Below, piece by piece: positions 12,123 to 22,949 of a stretch of 64,000 nt of DNA; positions within the stretch are counted from its first letter, which is position 1; every line of letters starts with the position of its first letter. Below the pieces are notes generated by a model. The model ran no database searches. It had not been told where the DNA came from and saw nothing but the letters and a program-made list of their open reading frames with translations. A program made the translations under genes and the position numbers. Origin of the DNA: Actinernus sp. WN-2022 (Eukaryota > Cnidaria > Anthozoa > Actiniaria > Actinernidae); contig JAOWCC010000441.1 in NCBI GenBank assembly GCA_030867875.1, positions 248,001 through 312,000 of the forward strand, written 5' to 3'.

Positions 12123-12252
12123 CGTTTAAACGCTTTTTCAGATCGTTTAAACGCTTGCTCAGATCGTTTAAACGCTTGCTCAGATCGTTTAAACGCTTGT
12201 TAAGATCGTTTAAACGCTTTTTCACATCGTTTAAACGATTTACGTTTAAACG
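12123..12252. repeat. Palindrome CGTTTAAACG at exact 21-bp spacing
   Basis: The perfect palindrome CGTTTAAACG starts at 12,123, 12,144, 12,165, 12,186, 12,207 and 12,228, an exact 21-bp period over six copies, then again at 12,243. Spacers are variants of CTTGCTCAGAT or CTTTTTCAGAT. Weaker relatives (GTTTAAAC or ATTAAACG) continue to about 12,300. Twenty-one bases is close to two helical turns, so all sites would face the same side of the DNA. The function is unknown. A related degenerate version (TTTGCAGATCGTTTGAATGG) occurs near 35,670. Confidence 0.85.
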
Positions 12253-12309
12253 ATATTGGGAAGTGATTAAACGGTTTCAGTGATAAGCGTAAACGATTAA
12301 ACTGCTTGC

Positions 12310-13255
12310 GGAAAGCAACTCGGGAATGTCCTGTTGGCCCTGTAAACGTTTGCAGACAAGAGCGCGTCACTGGATGGATTTCTATACAGGGGCAAGAAAT
12401 TTCATTCGAAGGCGTGATCTTAGAGTTGAAACTGAAACAAAAAGCGCTAACTCATTGTAGTTTGTCACTTTCAACTTTGCGAATAACTGCAAGAAAAACA
12501 ATAACTTCAAATGCTCTAACGGGTTTCAGACAACTTAAATAAAATCGTTGTACACTTGCATCCAATCGGAATATGAACTACTCTCACGGTCATATGATTT
12601 TGGAACAAAGATTTTAGATTTAGATTTTATGAAAGTAAACTATACAATAGCGAATGCGCTCCTCGGGCAGAATCCTATTCTTTGCGACATGTACTTACTG
12701 TTGAAGAATTAATCTAAAGCGCAATAATTATAATCTAACGCATGAGCAGTTCACTTCAACGATATCTGATCGTTATGGGAATACAAATGTCCCACGGCTG
12801 ATAAGGCACCCGTCAATCAATGCCAGAAATAACGTGATGGCGCTAATTGAGTATCAGATTATTGACAATAGATATCCTCTTCAATTAAACCGACTGTTAA
12901 TTAGGCCTGCTTGAGTTAATGATGTTTGCTAAAGCCAAAAGCCTATTATGTCATTGAATGGTTTTCGAAAAGTTAGTGAATCATGATATTAGTCAGGTCT
13001 TGAGCGTATTTAGCGAACTGAAATCTTCCTGTCGAACTAGGATGTAAACACAATACAAACTGTGTGCTAAAGTTTGACTTAACCAGTACAGTAGTTCTGC
13101 AACATTCGAAATAAGATTTAGCAACTAGTCAATTGTTTTACTGCTCGCGAGAGTCATAACTGGGCAGTAATTTGTTTCAGAAATATTTTGTTTTAGAGTA
13201 CCAGTGCTCTTTCTTTTTTTCTTTTTTTTAAGTTTCCACTTTAACTTTCAAACCG
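12310..13255. other. Intergenic, no supported gene
   Basis: AT-rich sequence with no supported gene. A frame of 78 codons at 12,306-12,542 has no recognisable features and begins in repeat-derived sequence. Confidence 0.3.
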
Positions 13256-13319
13256 GATTTGCTCTGAATTCAAAACAGCGAGGCGGCAACAGCTTCACAC
13301 GCGGCAGAGTTCTGAGTCA

Positions 13320-13745
13320 ATACGACAAGGCAATTCACATTATTCTTTGCTAGTTTGACTTCTACAGCAAACAGAACCATGAAAAACGTCTCATTTATAA
13401 TCTGAATAATTCAAAATTCTGTTTTGACATCTGTTGACGATGCGCCAGAGCGTTTTAACGTTGTTCTGTTAGTTTTCATTTTCACTGAGTTCATTTTTCA
13501 AACGCCGGTTCTGAGTCAGAAGACACAACTAGTCTTTCTTTTGGTTGTTGACTTCTAGTACACACAGAAACACCAAAAAAGGTCTCATTTTAAAGCTGAC
13601 GGTTTACAAAATCCGCTTGAACATTTGTTTTTGGTGCGCTATCAATGTTTATGCTGTTCTGTTAGTTTTTTTTTAGGTCAGTCAGTTTTCCAGCGCAAAA
13701 CGGCACTTAGCCAATTACAATTGTAAAGGCTCGTGCGGCTATTGT
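13320..13745 (+). repeat. Degenerate repeat, also present inverted at 33.79-33.99 kb
   Basis: Two degenerate tandem units, about 13,320-13,540 and 13,545-13,745, share blocks such as GTCTCATTTTAAAGCTGA, GTTCTGTTAGTTTT and GCGCCAGAGCG / GCGCTATC. The second unit matches the reverse complement of 33,790-33,985, including GGCTCGTGCG and TTTCCAGCGCAAAA. The unit sits directly upstream of the chromodomain gene, so it may be promoter DNA duplicated together with gene copies, or simply a dispersed repeat. Confidence 0.55.
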
Positions 13746-13899
13746 TCTCTTTGAAAGGCCTCACAGGTTCTAAGGCTTTCCGCCCCTTTTGTTGTAATTT
13801 TGTTTCACGAAGGTTGTTTATTTCTCGACAAGGTATAACATAAATAGCTGGATTACTTTTGAGCTATTCATTCATTAGTGTATGTTAAGTGAAGACAAC

Positions 13900-14406
13900 A
13901 TGTCAAAGCGTGGAAGACACCATTCTGGATTTTATACATCTCTACTGAGTGATTCAACGGATTTCAGCTTCAAATCGAAGTTCAGACAAAACCAGCCATA
14001 ATGGGGATATATCAAGTAGAGCGTGTAGTTCCACAAAGAATGCGTGGCAGCCCAGTACTTCATTAAGTGGCAATATTTCTGTTCATCAGAAAACACCTGG
14101 GAACCGGAAGAGCTCATCACCTCCTTCGAGAACCGATGCGCAGATCTACTTCGCATCGAAGAGTGTAGGGAGCGTCTTGTTCTTCTTTTTGAAAGAGGTC
14201 TCAAGACATCGATGGGCTTCAAAGAGTCTCTGGTAACGAGGCATGATGTCGTCCAAGCTCTTTTCCCAAATATGGCTTCAGACATCCGTGGAAGTCCGTA
14301 CCTCGCCAACGAAAAAGAGCTGATCGATGCAGGCTTAGAATCTTACCTAAAGAAGTACATGACCATCACCGGAGGTGGCTGTATCGTTGAAACACCGCCT
14401 TTTTAG
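13900..14406 (+). pseudogene. Chromodomain protein gene with compensating frame breaks
   Basis: An ATG at 13,900 follows a TATA-like stretch (near 13,835-13,850) and opens MSKRGRHHSGFYTSLLSD, which stops at TAA 13,999-14,001. An ATG overlapping that stop (14,001) opens MGIYQVERVVPQRMRG in another frame, and from about 14,044 the reading returns to the first frame as AQYFIKWQYFCSSENTWEPEEL and continues to TAG at 14,406. Together these give a recognisable chromodomain: VERVV, Y-F-I-K-W and the NTWEP aromatic-cage block, with ITSFENRCADLL as its C-terminal helix. Chromodomains bind methylated histone tails. The middle 40 bases are shifted relative to both sides, as if two small indels compensated, or as if a short intron or assembly error is present. 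The tail (LFPNMASDIRGSPYL) is unrecognised. A further open frame to 14,640 has no domain I know. Confidence 0.6.
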
Positions 14407-14677
14407 ACGAACGTGCCCTCAAGACCGCCTCGCGAAAGTGAAGTTCAAGAAATCTTATTTAACTGGAAACTCTCAACGGCTTCTTTAGAAGCCACCACGA
14501 AACAAGAAAGATCTATGACCATCAGCTTCAACCAGAAATATCATTGTTTACTGAAACTACTAATGACTTGTTGCGTTCCTTTGCACCTAGCTTATACTTT
14601 GACACTTTACAAAGCGAGAAAATTAGGGTCTGAAATTTGAGTAATAAACTAGACCAAGTAGCATTTCAATGATAACA

Positions 14678-14683
14678 TTTATT
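14678..14683 (-). terminator. Polyadenylation signal AATAAA
   Basis: AATAAA on the minus strand lies about 100 bases past the stop codon of the five-exon gene and fits its 3-prime end. Confidence 0.6.
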
Positions 14684-14784
14684 TTATACTATGCTTTACA
14701 AATATTTCACTTTCTTGGTCGCTTGGCTTTTGGAACCGTTGTGTGTCCCGGCGGTCTCATTTGGTCAACCCGCGGTGTTTGCTG

Positions 14785-15664
14785 TCATTGATTGAGTATC
14801 GGCATTTGAACAACTACAACGGAATAAAAATGAAATGCACTTAATAGTTAGTATTGAAAGAAGCTTTCCTTTACTAAGTGAACAAAACTTTCCTTGACTA
14901 TAACAAGTTCATTGCACCACCATAAAAAGCCTGTATGAGATCAGGGTTCTGATGACATACAGAGTTCTACCTACCAGTGGTATTGGAAACGTTCATAGAT
15001 TGCCCTGGTATCTGATCCACGACAAACTGCGCATTATGCGCTATCATTAAGTCCCTAGAATAAAGATAAAATATGGATTCAGTCATTTTCTTAGAATTTT
15101 AACGGGACGCTGCCCCTTGTAATGTTAACAAATATTTCCATGTTTAGGCGCATCAAGAATAATTGAACTTACCATCTTGCAAACGGATCAATGTTCAGAG
15201 TGTGCTGAAATAAAAATAACATTTATTAAAATATTTGCTAATTTGTGAACTTCATATTCCAGGATTCCTAGAAGAGAAACAACAAGTACGTTATTCTACG
15301 CTTGTCTCGCTACTAGAATTGGAAACAAATACCTTCTACCGTCAGAACCAAAACCATGGGGCTTTGAACAGCTGGGCCCCAGATTTAAATGTTCTGAGAC
15401 AGACTCGTCAGTTCCGGCTTCATTTGAATCAAGAAATTTCACCTATATTACTTTGACTTCGTCAATTTGCATGAGATGATTCTCAATGTAGTTGGCCAAC
15501 TCCTCGAGATAATCTCTCACTTGACTGTCGTGGATCTGAAGCTGTAAAAGTTAAACATGAACGGCTTAACATTATGTGAAATACGAATAAATACACTACA
15601 ACACCTGCAACAGTAAGTCGTTAGTTGTTCTTACTGTGTAAGACTCTCTGGTGTTGTCCGCCAT
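14785..15664 (-). CDS. Small five-exon gene, 86-residue unrecognised protein
   Basis: Five minus-strand exons join cleanly: 15,664-15,635, 15,541-15,452, 15,204-15,173, 15,054-14,975 and 14,813-14,785. Every intron has a GT donor and AG acceptor with good pyrimidine tracts, phases agree, and the summed coding length is 261 nt, giving 86 residues plus TGA. The protein begins MADNTRESYT and contains QVRDYLEELANYIENHL, a likely amphipathic helix, then NIDPFARWDLMIAHNAQF. It has no signal peptide or membrane segment. AATAAA follows the stop. Exon 1 starts in a CpG-bearing promoter-like region near 15,670-15,780. I do not recognise the family. The intact splicing and small exons argue for a real host gene rather than a transposon. 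Residues at the C-terminus (VVQMPILNQ) are the least certain because only the last splice defines them. Confidence 0.7.
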
Positions 15665-16960
15665 ACTCAGTTGTATGTAGTCGGATACGGTACTCAGTCA
15701 GCGGCTATTCTTTACACATGATTAAGGAGGATTGGAAGGCCTTCCAATAAAATGCTGCTTGCGCGCGCTCTCGTTTATGGCGTAGTGTACAAATTATAAA
15801 TTACTAGCCATTACCCTCTAGGATCTTCAATACTTTTTTACGTTTGTTATTTATATTTTCCAGAAACTGCCTGTATGAAAACAATATTGAGCAAAAATCA
15901 ATAATCACAGGTAACCCAATCAAATAACTAAGACTGGGGCCGGGGGCTGGGCGGTCACGTGTTCAATATGGCGGCGAACATGGTGGCAATATGCATGCAA
16001 CTACTTTACAACATTTTGATTGTACAAAAAGGCCATGCAATCTTTTGAAAAATGAAAAGCTAAATACTGCTTGCTCATAACCGGATGATGGATTTGGTAA
16101 TTGTAGTTAATGGTATCTACGCCCTACGTATAACGTACTAAGCTTTTTTATGTGTCAATTCTTACATTTCAATTATAAACTTAATATAGTGGATTTGTGG
16201 CTATATATTTCATACTGTATATTTCATTCATACCATTACGTCGACTTTCTATTCGTACGAGAGTCTACATTATAAAGCTGAAATGTGTTAGGTTTGTATT
16301 AGTCTCATATGACTTTTCAGAAGAATCCCGTACGGTGAAAATTAATCCAAAATTTAAAAAATCCGCAACCCTTATCATTTTCCACCCCAAATTAATTTAT
16401 AGCCCCAACCAATCAAGTTTTTAACTTAAAAAGCTCAAATCGTTATTTTCATCATCACAATACCGTTAAGAATCCATGTATAATCACGTTTTGTGACGCA
16501 GTTGTAAGAAATATGCCTTCTTGTTAACTTATAAATGTTAATTGCCACTATAAAAAAATGCCCTTTATGATGGATATAAGTTGGGGACATGGATTTTAAG
16601 GTATAAATATAATAATATCATAGACCGAGACATGTTATATGAAGCATTTCAGGTTATTGAATTTTATTATTACAGATATTAAGTGACTTAGGTGAGCCTT
16701 TATTATCATCCTACAAGATATGAATAAATCAGATATTTCATGTAAAAATAGTATGTGATATTTCCTTTTAATTTAAGACATAATATTAATTTTATTAGTA
16801 TGCTATTGTGGCAAACTGGTACTAGGGCCCCATTTAGAAGAAATGATTTGGACCATTGATAGAAGTGAGTAATTTGAAGAGAGAAGTTTTCATTAATCAG
16901 AACTTAGTCTTTGTATAAAAATTGTCCCTAAGATTTAATATTTGAGACTATATGATATTA
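15665..16960. other. Intergenic between two minus-strand genes
   Basis: Contains the presumed promoter of the five-exon gene and a plus-strand ATG in good context (ATGGCGGCGAACATGG near 15,968) that opens only 27 codons. No other gene supported. Confidence 0.35.
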
Positions 16961-16969
16961 TTATGTTAC

Positions 16970-19864
16970 CTCTCCTTTTTGTGGATAGTGCACGAGATAC
17001 AGCTATTGTTACTTGTTGCTCCTTTCCCCATTGCTATGAGTAAGAACTGTTTAGAAAAATGCACATGAGATTTTAATACTTTTTAATATTTTACTTTTAA
17101 AGGTTACTGCTTTTTTTCTTATAGAAATTAACTTGCCTAGATAAGATGTTGAACACAAAGTTTAATCTATGGTGTTGGTAATTTGATCGTCAGTTGCCAT
17201 TTAGTTGAAAAAAGATAATAGTAATATTGACCTTGTAGTCTCCTCCCAAATAGAACTCCGGGTCAACCGTCATTCCATCAACAGTGATCTGCCCATTGTC
17301 GATTAGTCCATTGATATCTTGGATGACATTTGCAAGTGAGGCCTTGAGAGTATTATGATCCTCGTTTGCCTTCACAATTGCAACAGTGTGGTTACCTGAG
17401 ATACATGTACAATAATTATAATTTCGAAATGTGGCACAAAAGGGTAATATTTGATTTCAACCATCAAATCCTAAACTTGATACTTGTTCACTACAGTTAA
17501 TAGCAAAAGTAACTGGGCTTCATGTGGTGAGAAAAAGCTTCGATAATGCACTCTAAAAAAATATTTTTGGCGAATCATTGAAATCATACTGTTACCCTGA
17601 TGTTGTAAAATATTGCACAAAAAGTCAAAACCCATGTCACTAGCACTTTAACGATGAGGTGGGGTTCTAAAAAGGTATGACCAGGGTATTCCAAAGCTTC
17701 TAAATTCCATTTCTATTAAACTGTGGAGTCTAGTTTCTAGTTTTTGTCAATTTAAAATTTGATGCCATTATTTACGTTATTACATACCTGCACTTGACAA
17801 AACATTTTGCGCATCCTCTACAATGGCAAAGGCAAACGAATTACTGCTGTGAGACATCCTAGCCCCATCTCCAGTTATTTTAACTTTCAGCGGTTTCCCA
17901 GCCAGTGTTCCATTCATGGTTTTCAACTACAAGAAAAAGAAACTTAAGTTAATGTTATAAAAGAATGTTCATACCCCCAATATTATCAACCAATATTATA
18001 ATAGGAGGCTTGCGTTACTTTGCTGAGTTTTCAAGCCATAAAACTATTTCCTAATTATGTTCAGCATACCTTTTTATCCTATAATAGGGTTACATAATTA
18101 ATATACTTACATGCCCCCGGATTTCTTGCTCCAGTAGAAGCTGTAATGAAAGCACAGCACCTTCAGGCTCGCCTGGTGTTCTTTTGATGTTCCACCGACT
18201 GTCTAAAACCTTTACACAGCTTTCAACTAGATGCATTCTGGGGAGGGAATCGTCCACCTGAGTCATCTCATGATAGCCCTGGAGAGAAATTGAAAATCGG
18301 TCCATGATGTATAGTAGGGTTCGTATCTTCTCCTTATCGTCTTCGCTGAGTCTTTTGAAGGCCTCCTTGGGGAAAAACAGCCTAAAAGTTTAAGAATCAC
18401 GATATTTACTCTGTCGCACATATTGCTTTTTTTAAGAAGGCTTTTACTTGATTACCTGACTAATTTGAAAACTACTGTATACGATAAGTACGATATGTGC
18501 ATACCTGTGCCCATTCTGCTTTCTCTCTGCAAACTAAGGTGAAAATATTCATTTAGAATAACTTTACACTATTACATATTCATTGGCAACCAACCATTGT
18601 ACTTCAAGTAAATTGTTAATATTGTTTTCGATCTGTGAATATCTATCAATTACTTAACAAGGGAAACCTAGGAACTGGCGGCTGCGTGATTGCGAGACAT
18701 AAATGTAACATCCATGAAACTCTTGAACCAATGCGAAGCTCTACCTTATTTCCTTAAGATGACACTGCTGTTGTCGCAAACCAACTTCGATGAATTGTTT
18801 TCCCTTTTGCGTAGCCTCTGCAGCCTTGACATCCTTTAGCAGAGCCATAGCATTATAGAGTTCTGTTGCCTTATCTGCAAGATTACAAAGAAAGGAAATA
18901 GTTGTGGTTGTCGTCCATTATAAATGCTACCTACGACCGCTTCAAAGTCTGAGAAAAGGATTTCTTTAAAGACATGTGGTTCTGTGTGAAGTTTTGTAAA
19001 TGCAGTACAAACAACTAACTGAAGCGGGGGAAAATTAAAGTACTTTGAGTAACGCTAAATTCCAAGTTCATCTGTGGTTTAGCCTGGTCTTGACTTTCAT
19101 CAGCCCCTATGGTTGTTTCAGGTCCCGTTAGAAATTTAGAGTTAGAGTTTAGAGAGTATGGAAACAAACCGTATTAATAATCTTTTAAAAGTAAGTATCA
19201 CGACTGCTGAACGTTTATGCAAACGAAATCTTAATTTGAAAAGCATTGAGTTCTAAAAATGTTGAAAATAATTGTTTTCTATAAAAATACAAAAAAAACA
19301 CATCTCAATTAATATTGTAATATTTTTATGACGTATTTTGAATGAAGTCATGTTTTACAAAGATCACAAAAATAGAGTTTTGGTTATCAAAAACATGACT
19401 ATGGCAAATGTGACATCATTTTTGTTTCAATGTAATCAGACATTGTAAATTACTATAAGTTATAACATAAGAGTGTTCAGGGTAGATTACCCTATACATG
19501 ACATTGTAGAAAGATCCCATACTTGATTGACATACTTGTACAGTGTGTCTAAAAGTAACTTCTCGCACAGTATAACTGAGCAAACGTTTCGTATAGGGTA
19601 TTCTTGTATAGTATGACTAAAGCCGTGTGTTGGTTATTGTGTTCTTAGCTTTGCTAGGTCGTGATCTTAGCTTTGCTAGGAATTAACGTTACTATTATGG
19701 TTAGAATAAATGTTAGTCATGTTAGTGGGGATGCTATTTTAGGAGTGGATGCAGAGCGTGACCTGTTATTAATACACTGTTGATTAGGCTGATTACTACT
19801 GTTAGGATATGTTTTCAAAGAAAAACAGAAGGCATTCTTACCGTTAAAGGATCTTTTCTTCTGG
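16970..19864 (-). CDS. Seven consecutive exons of an uncharacterised gene, both ends missing
   Basis: Seven minus-strand exons with matching phases: 19,864-19,842, 18,874-18,745, 18,522-18,505, 18,381-18,111, 17,926-17,788, 17,395-17,232 and 17,046-16,970. They read without a stop through about 273 codons. Recognisable stretches are LYIMDRFSISLQGYHEM and IKRTPGEPEGA in exon 4, KVKITGDGARMSHSSNSF in exon 5, and, spanning exons 6-7, FYLGGDYK followed by FLLIAMGKGATSNNSCISC. I remember this pattern (LGGDxKFLL, then a Cys pair) from a large uncharacterised cnidarian family; its function is unknown to me and it could be transposon-derived. Exon 3 is only 18 nt and its acceptor was chosen among overlapping AGs to keep frame. 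No start exon and no exon after 16,970 were found, so the gene is partial or truncated here. Confidence 0.6.
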
Positions 19865-20191
19865 CTAAAAGTATAGAGTCCATTCCATGCATAGTGTTCT
19901 GATGAAAGGCAGTGTTATCGGAGAAGACATCAGGAGAGCAAGATAAATGTAATTGTTATATACAGTATTGTTCTTAAGTTCAATGTTTATGTTCTTGATG
20001 TTGGTATAAGATTCAAGAATGAGTAGCTGGATGAGTTTATAACAAGTGTTTGATAGAAGAATGCGCCAACGTATATGACAAGTCTTGACTGTCAGAGTGT
20101 ACAGTGGGTATGCATTTCGGGAGTAGTCCTTTGGGAAGAATCTTGATTCACGAGAAGTAGCGGTTGACTGCTGGTGAGTTCTTTAAGTCTG

Positions 20192-20218
20192 TGGGTCCAG
20201 GATTAGGATTAACATCCA
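20192..20218 (-). other. 2A-like motif (NPGP) in a retrotransposon-like leader
   Basis: A minus-strand frame at 20,357-20,148 contains SMDVNPNPGPT. The DV-x-x-NPGP core is that of 2A ribosome-skipping peptides, which occur at the start of ORF2 in some L2/CR1-like elements. The usual Glu is replaced and the surrounding frame is short, so this may be a decayed leader or chance. Confidence 0.25.
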
Positions 20219-20571
20219 TACTTCGAGGAATCGGGAAGGGTGAAGAACTAATATGCTTGTAATTGATGATATATAGATGGTTTGTTGCTGGTGAAGTAGT
20301 AGAGTTGTTTGAAGTAAATGTTCTAGGTTGCAATGATGTATTATTGTACGGTTCCAAGCATTATGAACAGGATGAATACGGTGAATGCGAACGCGAATGG
20401 TAGATGTGGGTGTTGTATTACATTTGAAGCGTGGTTTCCTGCAGTTCTTGACTTGTGGTGTGATGAATAGTGAGTTGGTACGAAGAGGCCGACATGGCTT
20501 CTCCATGTATTGACGTCTATATTCCCATGTTTTAATGCACTTCAGATCAAATGCAGATGTAGTTAATTGTA

Positions 20572-20640
20572 ACACACAGTTTGGTAATATTGCCATTTAT
20601 TCACAGACATTAGAATCAGACCTAAAGATTGCAGACTTTC
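20572..20640 (-). repeat. Direct repeat flanking the gag remnant, copy 1
   Basis: About 60 bases (starting GTAACACACAGTTTGG) closely match 21,325-21,385 in the same direction. The pair brackets the gag-like remnant and may be surviving pieces of long terminal repeats; on the minus strand the copy contains AATAAATGG. Confidence 0.5.
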
Positions 20641-20664
20641 CTCACACACAGCCTCAGCTAGGCG

Positions 20665-21237
20665 ATTCTTAAGCTGAGAGTCTGTCGGGTTTGAAAGAAT
20701 CGTCCAGCTGTAAAATGCGGTCAAACAACTTAACTAATTCCAGTGAGCATGCCGCAAGGTCTTCCCTGGCCCCCTGTCGGTAAGCATAGAACAGCTGAGG
20801 CAAACTGTCTCCATCCCCAAACACTCGCAACAGCACTTGGAAAATTTTATCAGGATCATTCTTAATAACTTCTCCCCGGCCGATCGCCTGGCCTGCTAAA
20901 TATTCAACTAAAAATGCAGTTTGTTCCTTAGTGCCTAAACCCTTGCACAGGTGGCTTTGGCATCCTCAATCCATTCTTCGATACATGGATCATTCACTTT
21001 CTCAGGTTTTCCACGAAACCTCTAACTTCCTTGACTGAGAAATATATACGACATGCTCCTTTACTCCCCCATACTTTTCTGATTTGCCTTGTCTTTTTGT
21101 ATCAGTTTCTTTAAATCATTCCCAACTGCTTCAGAATTCTTCTCGGCTAGTTCTACTTGTTGCGTTTTCTGCGAAATGACCAGCTTAAGCTTTACTACCT
21201 CTCCTTTCACTGCTTGCAGCTGTGTTTCGGTGTTCAT
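20665..21237 (-). pseudogene. Gag-like (PNMA/CCHC-type) retroelement remnant
   Basis: An ATG at 21,237 opens a Lys/Glu-rich coiled-coil segment (MNTETQLQAVKGEVVKLKL) ending at a stop near 21,061. After frame breaks, RFRGKPEK and CIEEWIEDAKATC (about 21,015-20,950) lead into TKEQTAFLVEYLAGQA and KIFQVLLRVFGDGDSL (about 20,930-20,780), ending at TAA 20,671-20,669. I match this order to the capsid-like N-terminal region of paraneoplastic-antigen/gag-related proteins that are frequent in coral genomes, from memory. No CCHC knuckle, protease or reverse transcriptase remains; the sequence runs straight into the flanking direct repeat. At least three frame breaks make it a pseudogene. Confidence 0.5.
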
Positions 21238-21324
21238 CTTGTCACCTGTACACTCACAAAGGTAAGAGTAAACATACACTCTATACTCACAGTTCCAATG
21301 TCAGAGTCTGTCTAACGCCACGTG

Positions 21325-21385
21325 TAACACACAGGTTTGGTAATATTTCCATTTATTACCAGACATTAGATTCAGACCTAAAGAG
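21325..21385 (-). repeat. Direct repeat flanking the gag remnant, copy 2
   Basis: Matches 20,572-20,640 with a few substitutions (GTAACACACAGGTTTGG, then CAGACATTAGATTCAGACC). See the first copy. Confidence 0.5.
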
Positions 21386-21771
21386 ATATACAAATTAATA
21401 CAAAATCTCAAATAATAATTACACAGCCTGTACTGGAGACAATACATAACTTGTGACAGTCAAATATACTATTTCTGTGTGGAGAATACATCCAACAGTA
21501 CCAAAATACAACTATTGAGGTGACTAAGTATGTAACAAAAGATTAATCAATTAAAGGTTTATGTGGCTCACCCTGACAGCGTGTATTCCTTACGAGTTAT
21601 GAACTGACTACGAAAGATACAAAATATGTGTGAACCAGAGCGAAATAAACAAACTTATAAAAGGCAAATTAAGCCTAGAGCTAATAAAGGGCAAAATATG
21701 AACCTAGCAGAGCTACTCGAGAGTAATAATTAGAACGAATGGTGAAACAGTAGCTAACTTGGAAAGCACAT

Positions 21772-22502
21772 CAGGGGCGAATTTAGGGGGGGGGGGGGGG
21801 CTAGCCACCCCCTTTAGACATATTTCCTGGCCTTTCGAGAGCAGCTCTTCAAGCTCGTACGATATTTACTTCACTTAATTACGTTATTCATACTTATTTA
21901 CCATTTTGTTTCAGTTTTATTTTTATGGAACTGTATTTATGTAATAGTTGTCCACTCGGTTACGTCAGTTACTGTGGCCTCTGGAACCAGGGTATACACC
22001 ATAGACAGCTGTTTTGTTCTTATTAGAAGTAGTCAGTATGGAATAGCCAGTAGTCCGTAATAAATAGCAAACAGTACGCACGCTTCGGTGCCAATGCACT
22101 ACCGACCCGGACTTCGCTAAGCAGCATCTAGTTACGAGCTCACAGAAAATCTTGATTATCGGGTCACACGTCATTACGTGTGGCGAAAAGCCAAAAACCA
22201 AGCAAATCTGAACTAAACGTGTCTGTGCTTTGGCGAGAAATATAGTTATGTTGGCCAGACAAGCTTTAAAAATGGTGGCAATAGCAGGAATAATCGGATC
22301 TATTTAAGACCTACGGTACAAAAATCCATAATAGAAAATATATAAGCAAATACAGTGAACAAAAAAAAACTGCAAAAATACGTTAGATCCGAAGTGAGGA
22401 CCTATACAGCCAAAAGATAAACAAGAATGAAAAGTCCGAAGACTACAGCAAAGCTGATATACAACGTAAAACCCGCCTCAAAAAATCCTAGATCCACCCC
22501 TG
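21772..22502. mobile_element. Probable non-autonomous hAT element (MITE)
   Basis: Left end CAGGGGCGAATTTAGG and, inverted at the right end, CAGGGGTGGATCTAGG agree at 13 of 16 positions. CAGGGG termini are typical of hAT elements. A long G run follows the left end at about 21,787. The interior has no intact gene. An exact 8-bp target duplication is not seen; CACAT occurs at both flanks but offset by the first base, so the boundaries are tentative. Confidence 0.5.
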
Positions 22503-22941
22503 CACATGGTCTTGGTACCAGGCCACCGTCTGCAAGAAACCACAGGGAGCCTGCAACATACTGCAGCCTCACATAATGATCGGTGTTCGTAAAATATCAA
22601 AATGTAGACTACTAAGATGCAAGGACTAATTCGAACGAAGTGCAAGTACTGGATCACCTCGTATGGGATATAATCAGCAAATACATATTAATACTAAGAC
22701 AATGAAAGGCTGATTGTACGGTTAGGGAAAATATATTATTAATACCAATATTTCGATTGGCACAGTCAACCTTCACAAGTACATGTATATGGCACGAAAA
22801 TGTTAGAAATTTAAGAATTTGAAAACGTAAATGTGAGACTAGGAGATAAAATTACAAGATTTGATGACTGATGAGTGGGCGTGATTGCAAATTAAGAGGA
22901 ATACAGTTAAATAGTAGAGACTGAGAAGTTAGAGGGTCTGG

Positions 22942-22949
22942 ATGGTGCC
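22942..22949. repeat. hAT target-site duplication, left (ATGGTGCC)
   Basis: ATGGTGCC directly before the left end of the hAT element; the same 8 bases follow the right end at 25,500-25,507. Eight bases is the hAT standard. Confidence 0.92.

Noticed and set aside
12123..12252. Regular short repeats as a CRISPR array
   Set aside because: Unit is 21 bp, spacers are near-identical rather than unique, and the genome is eukaryotic.
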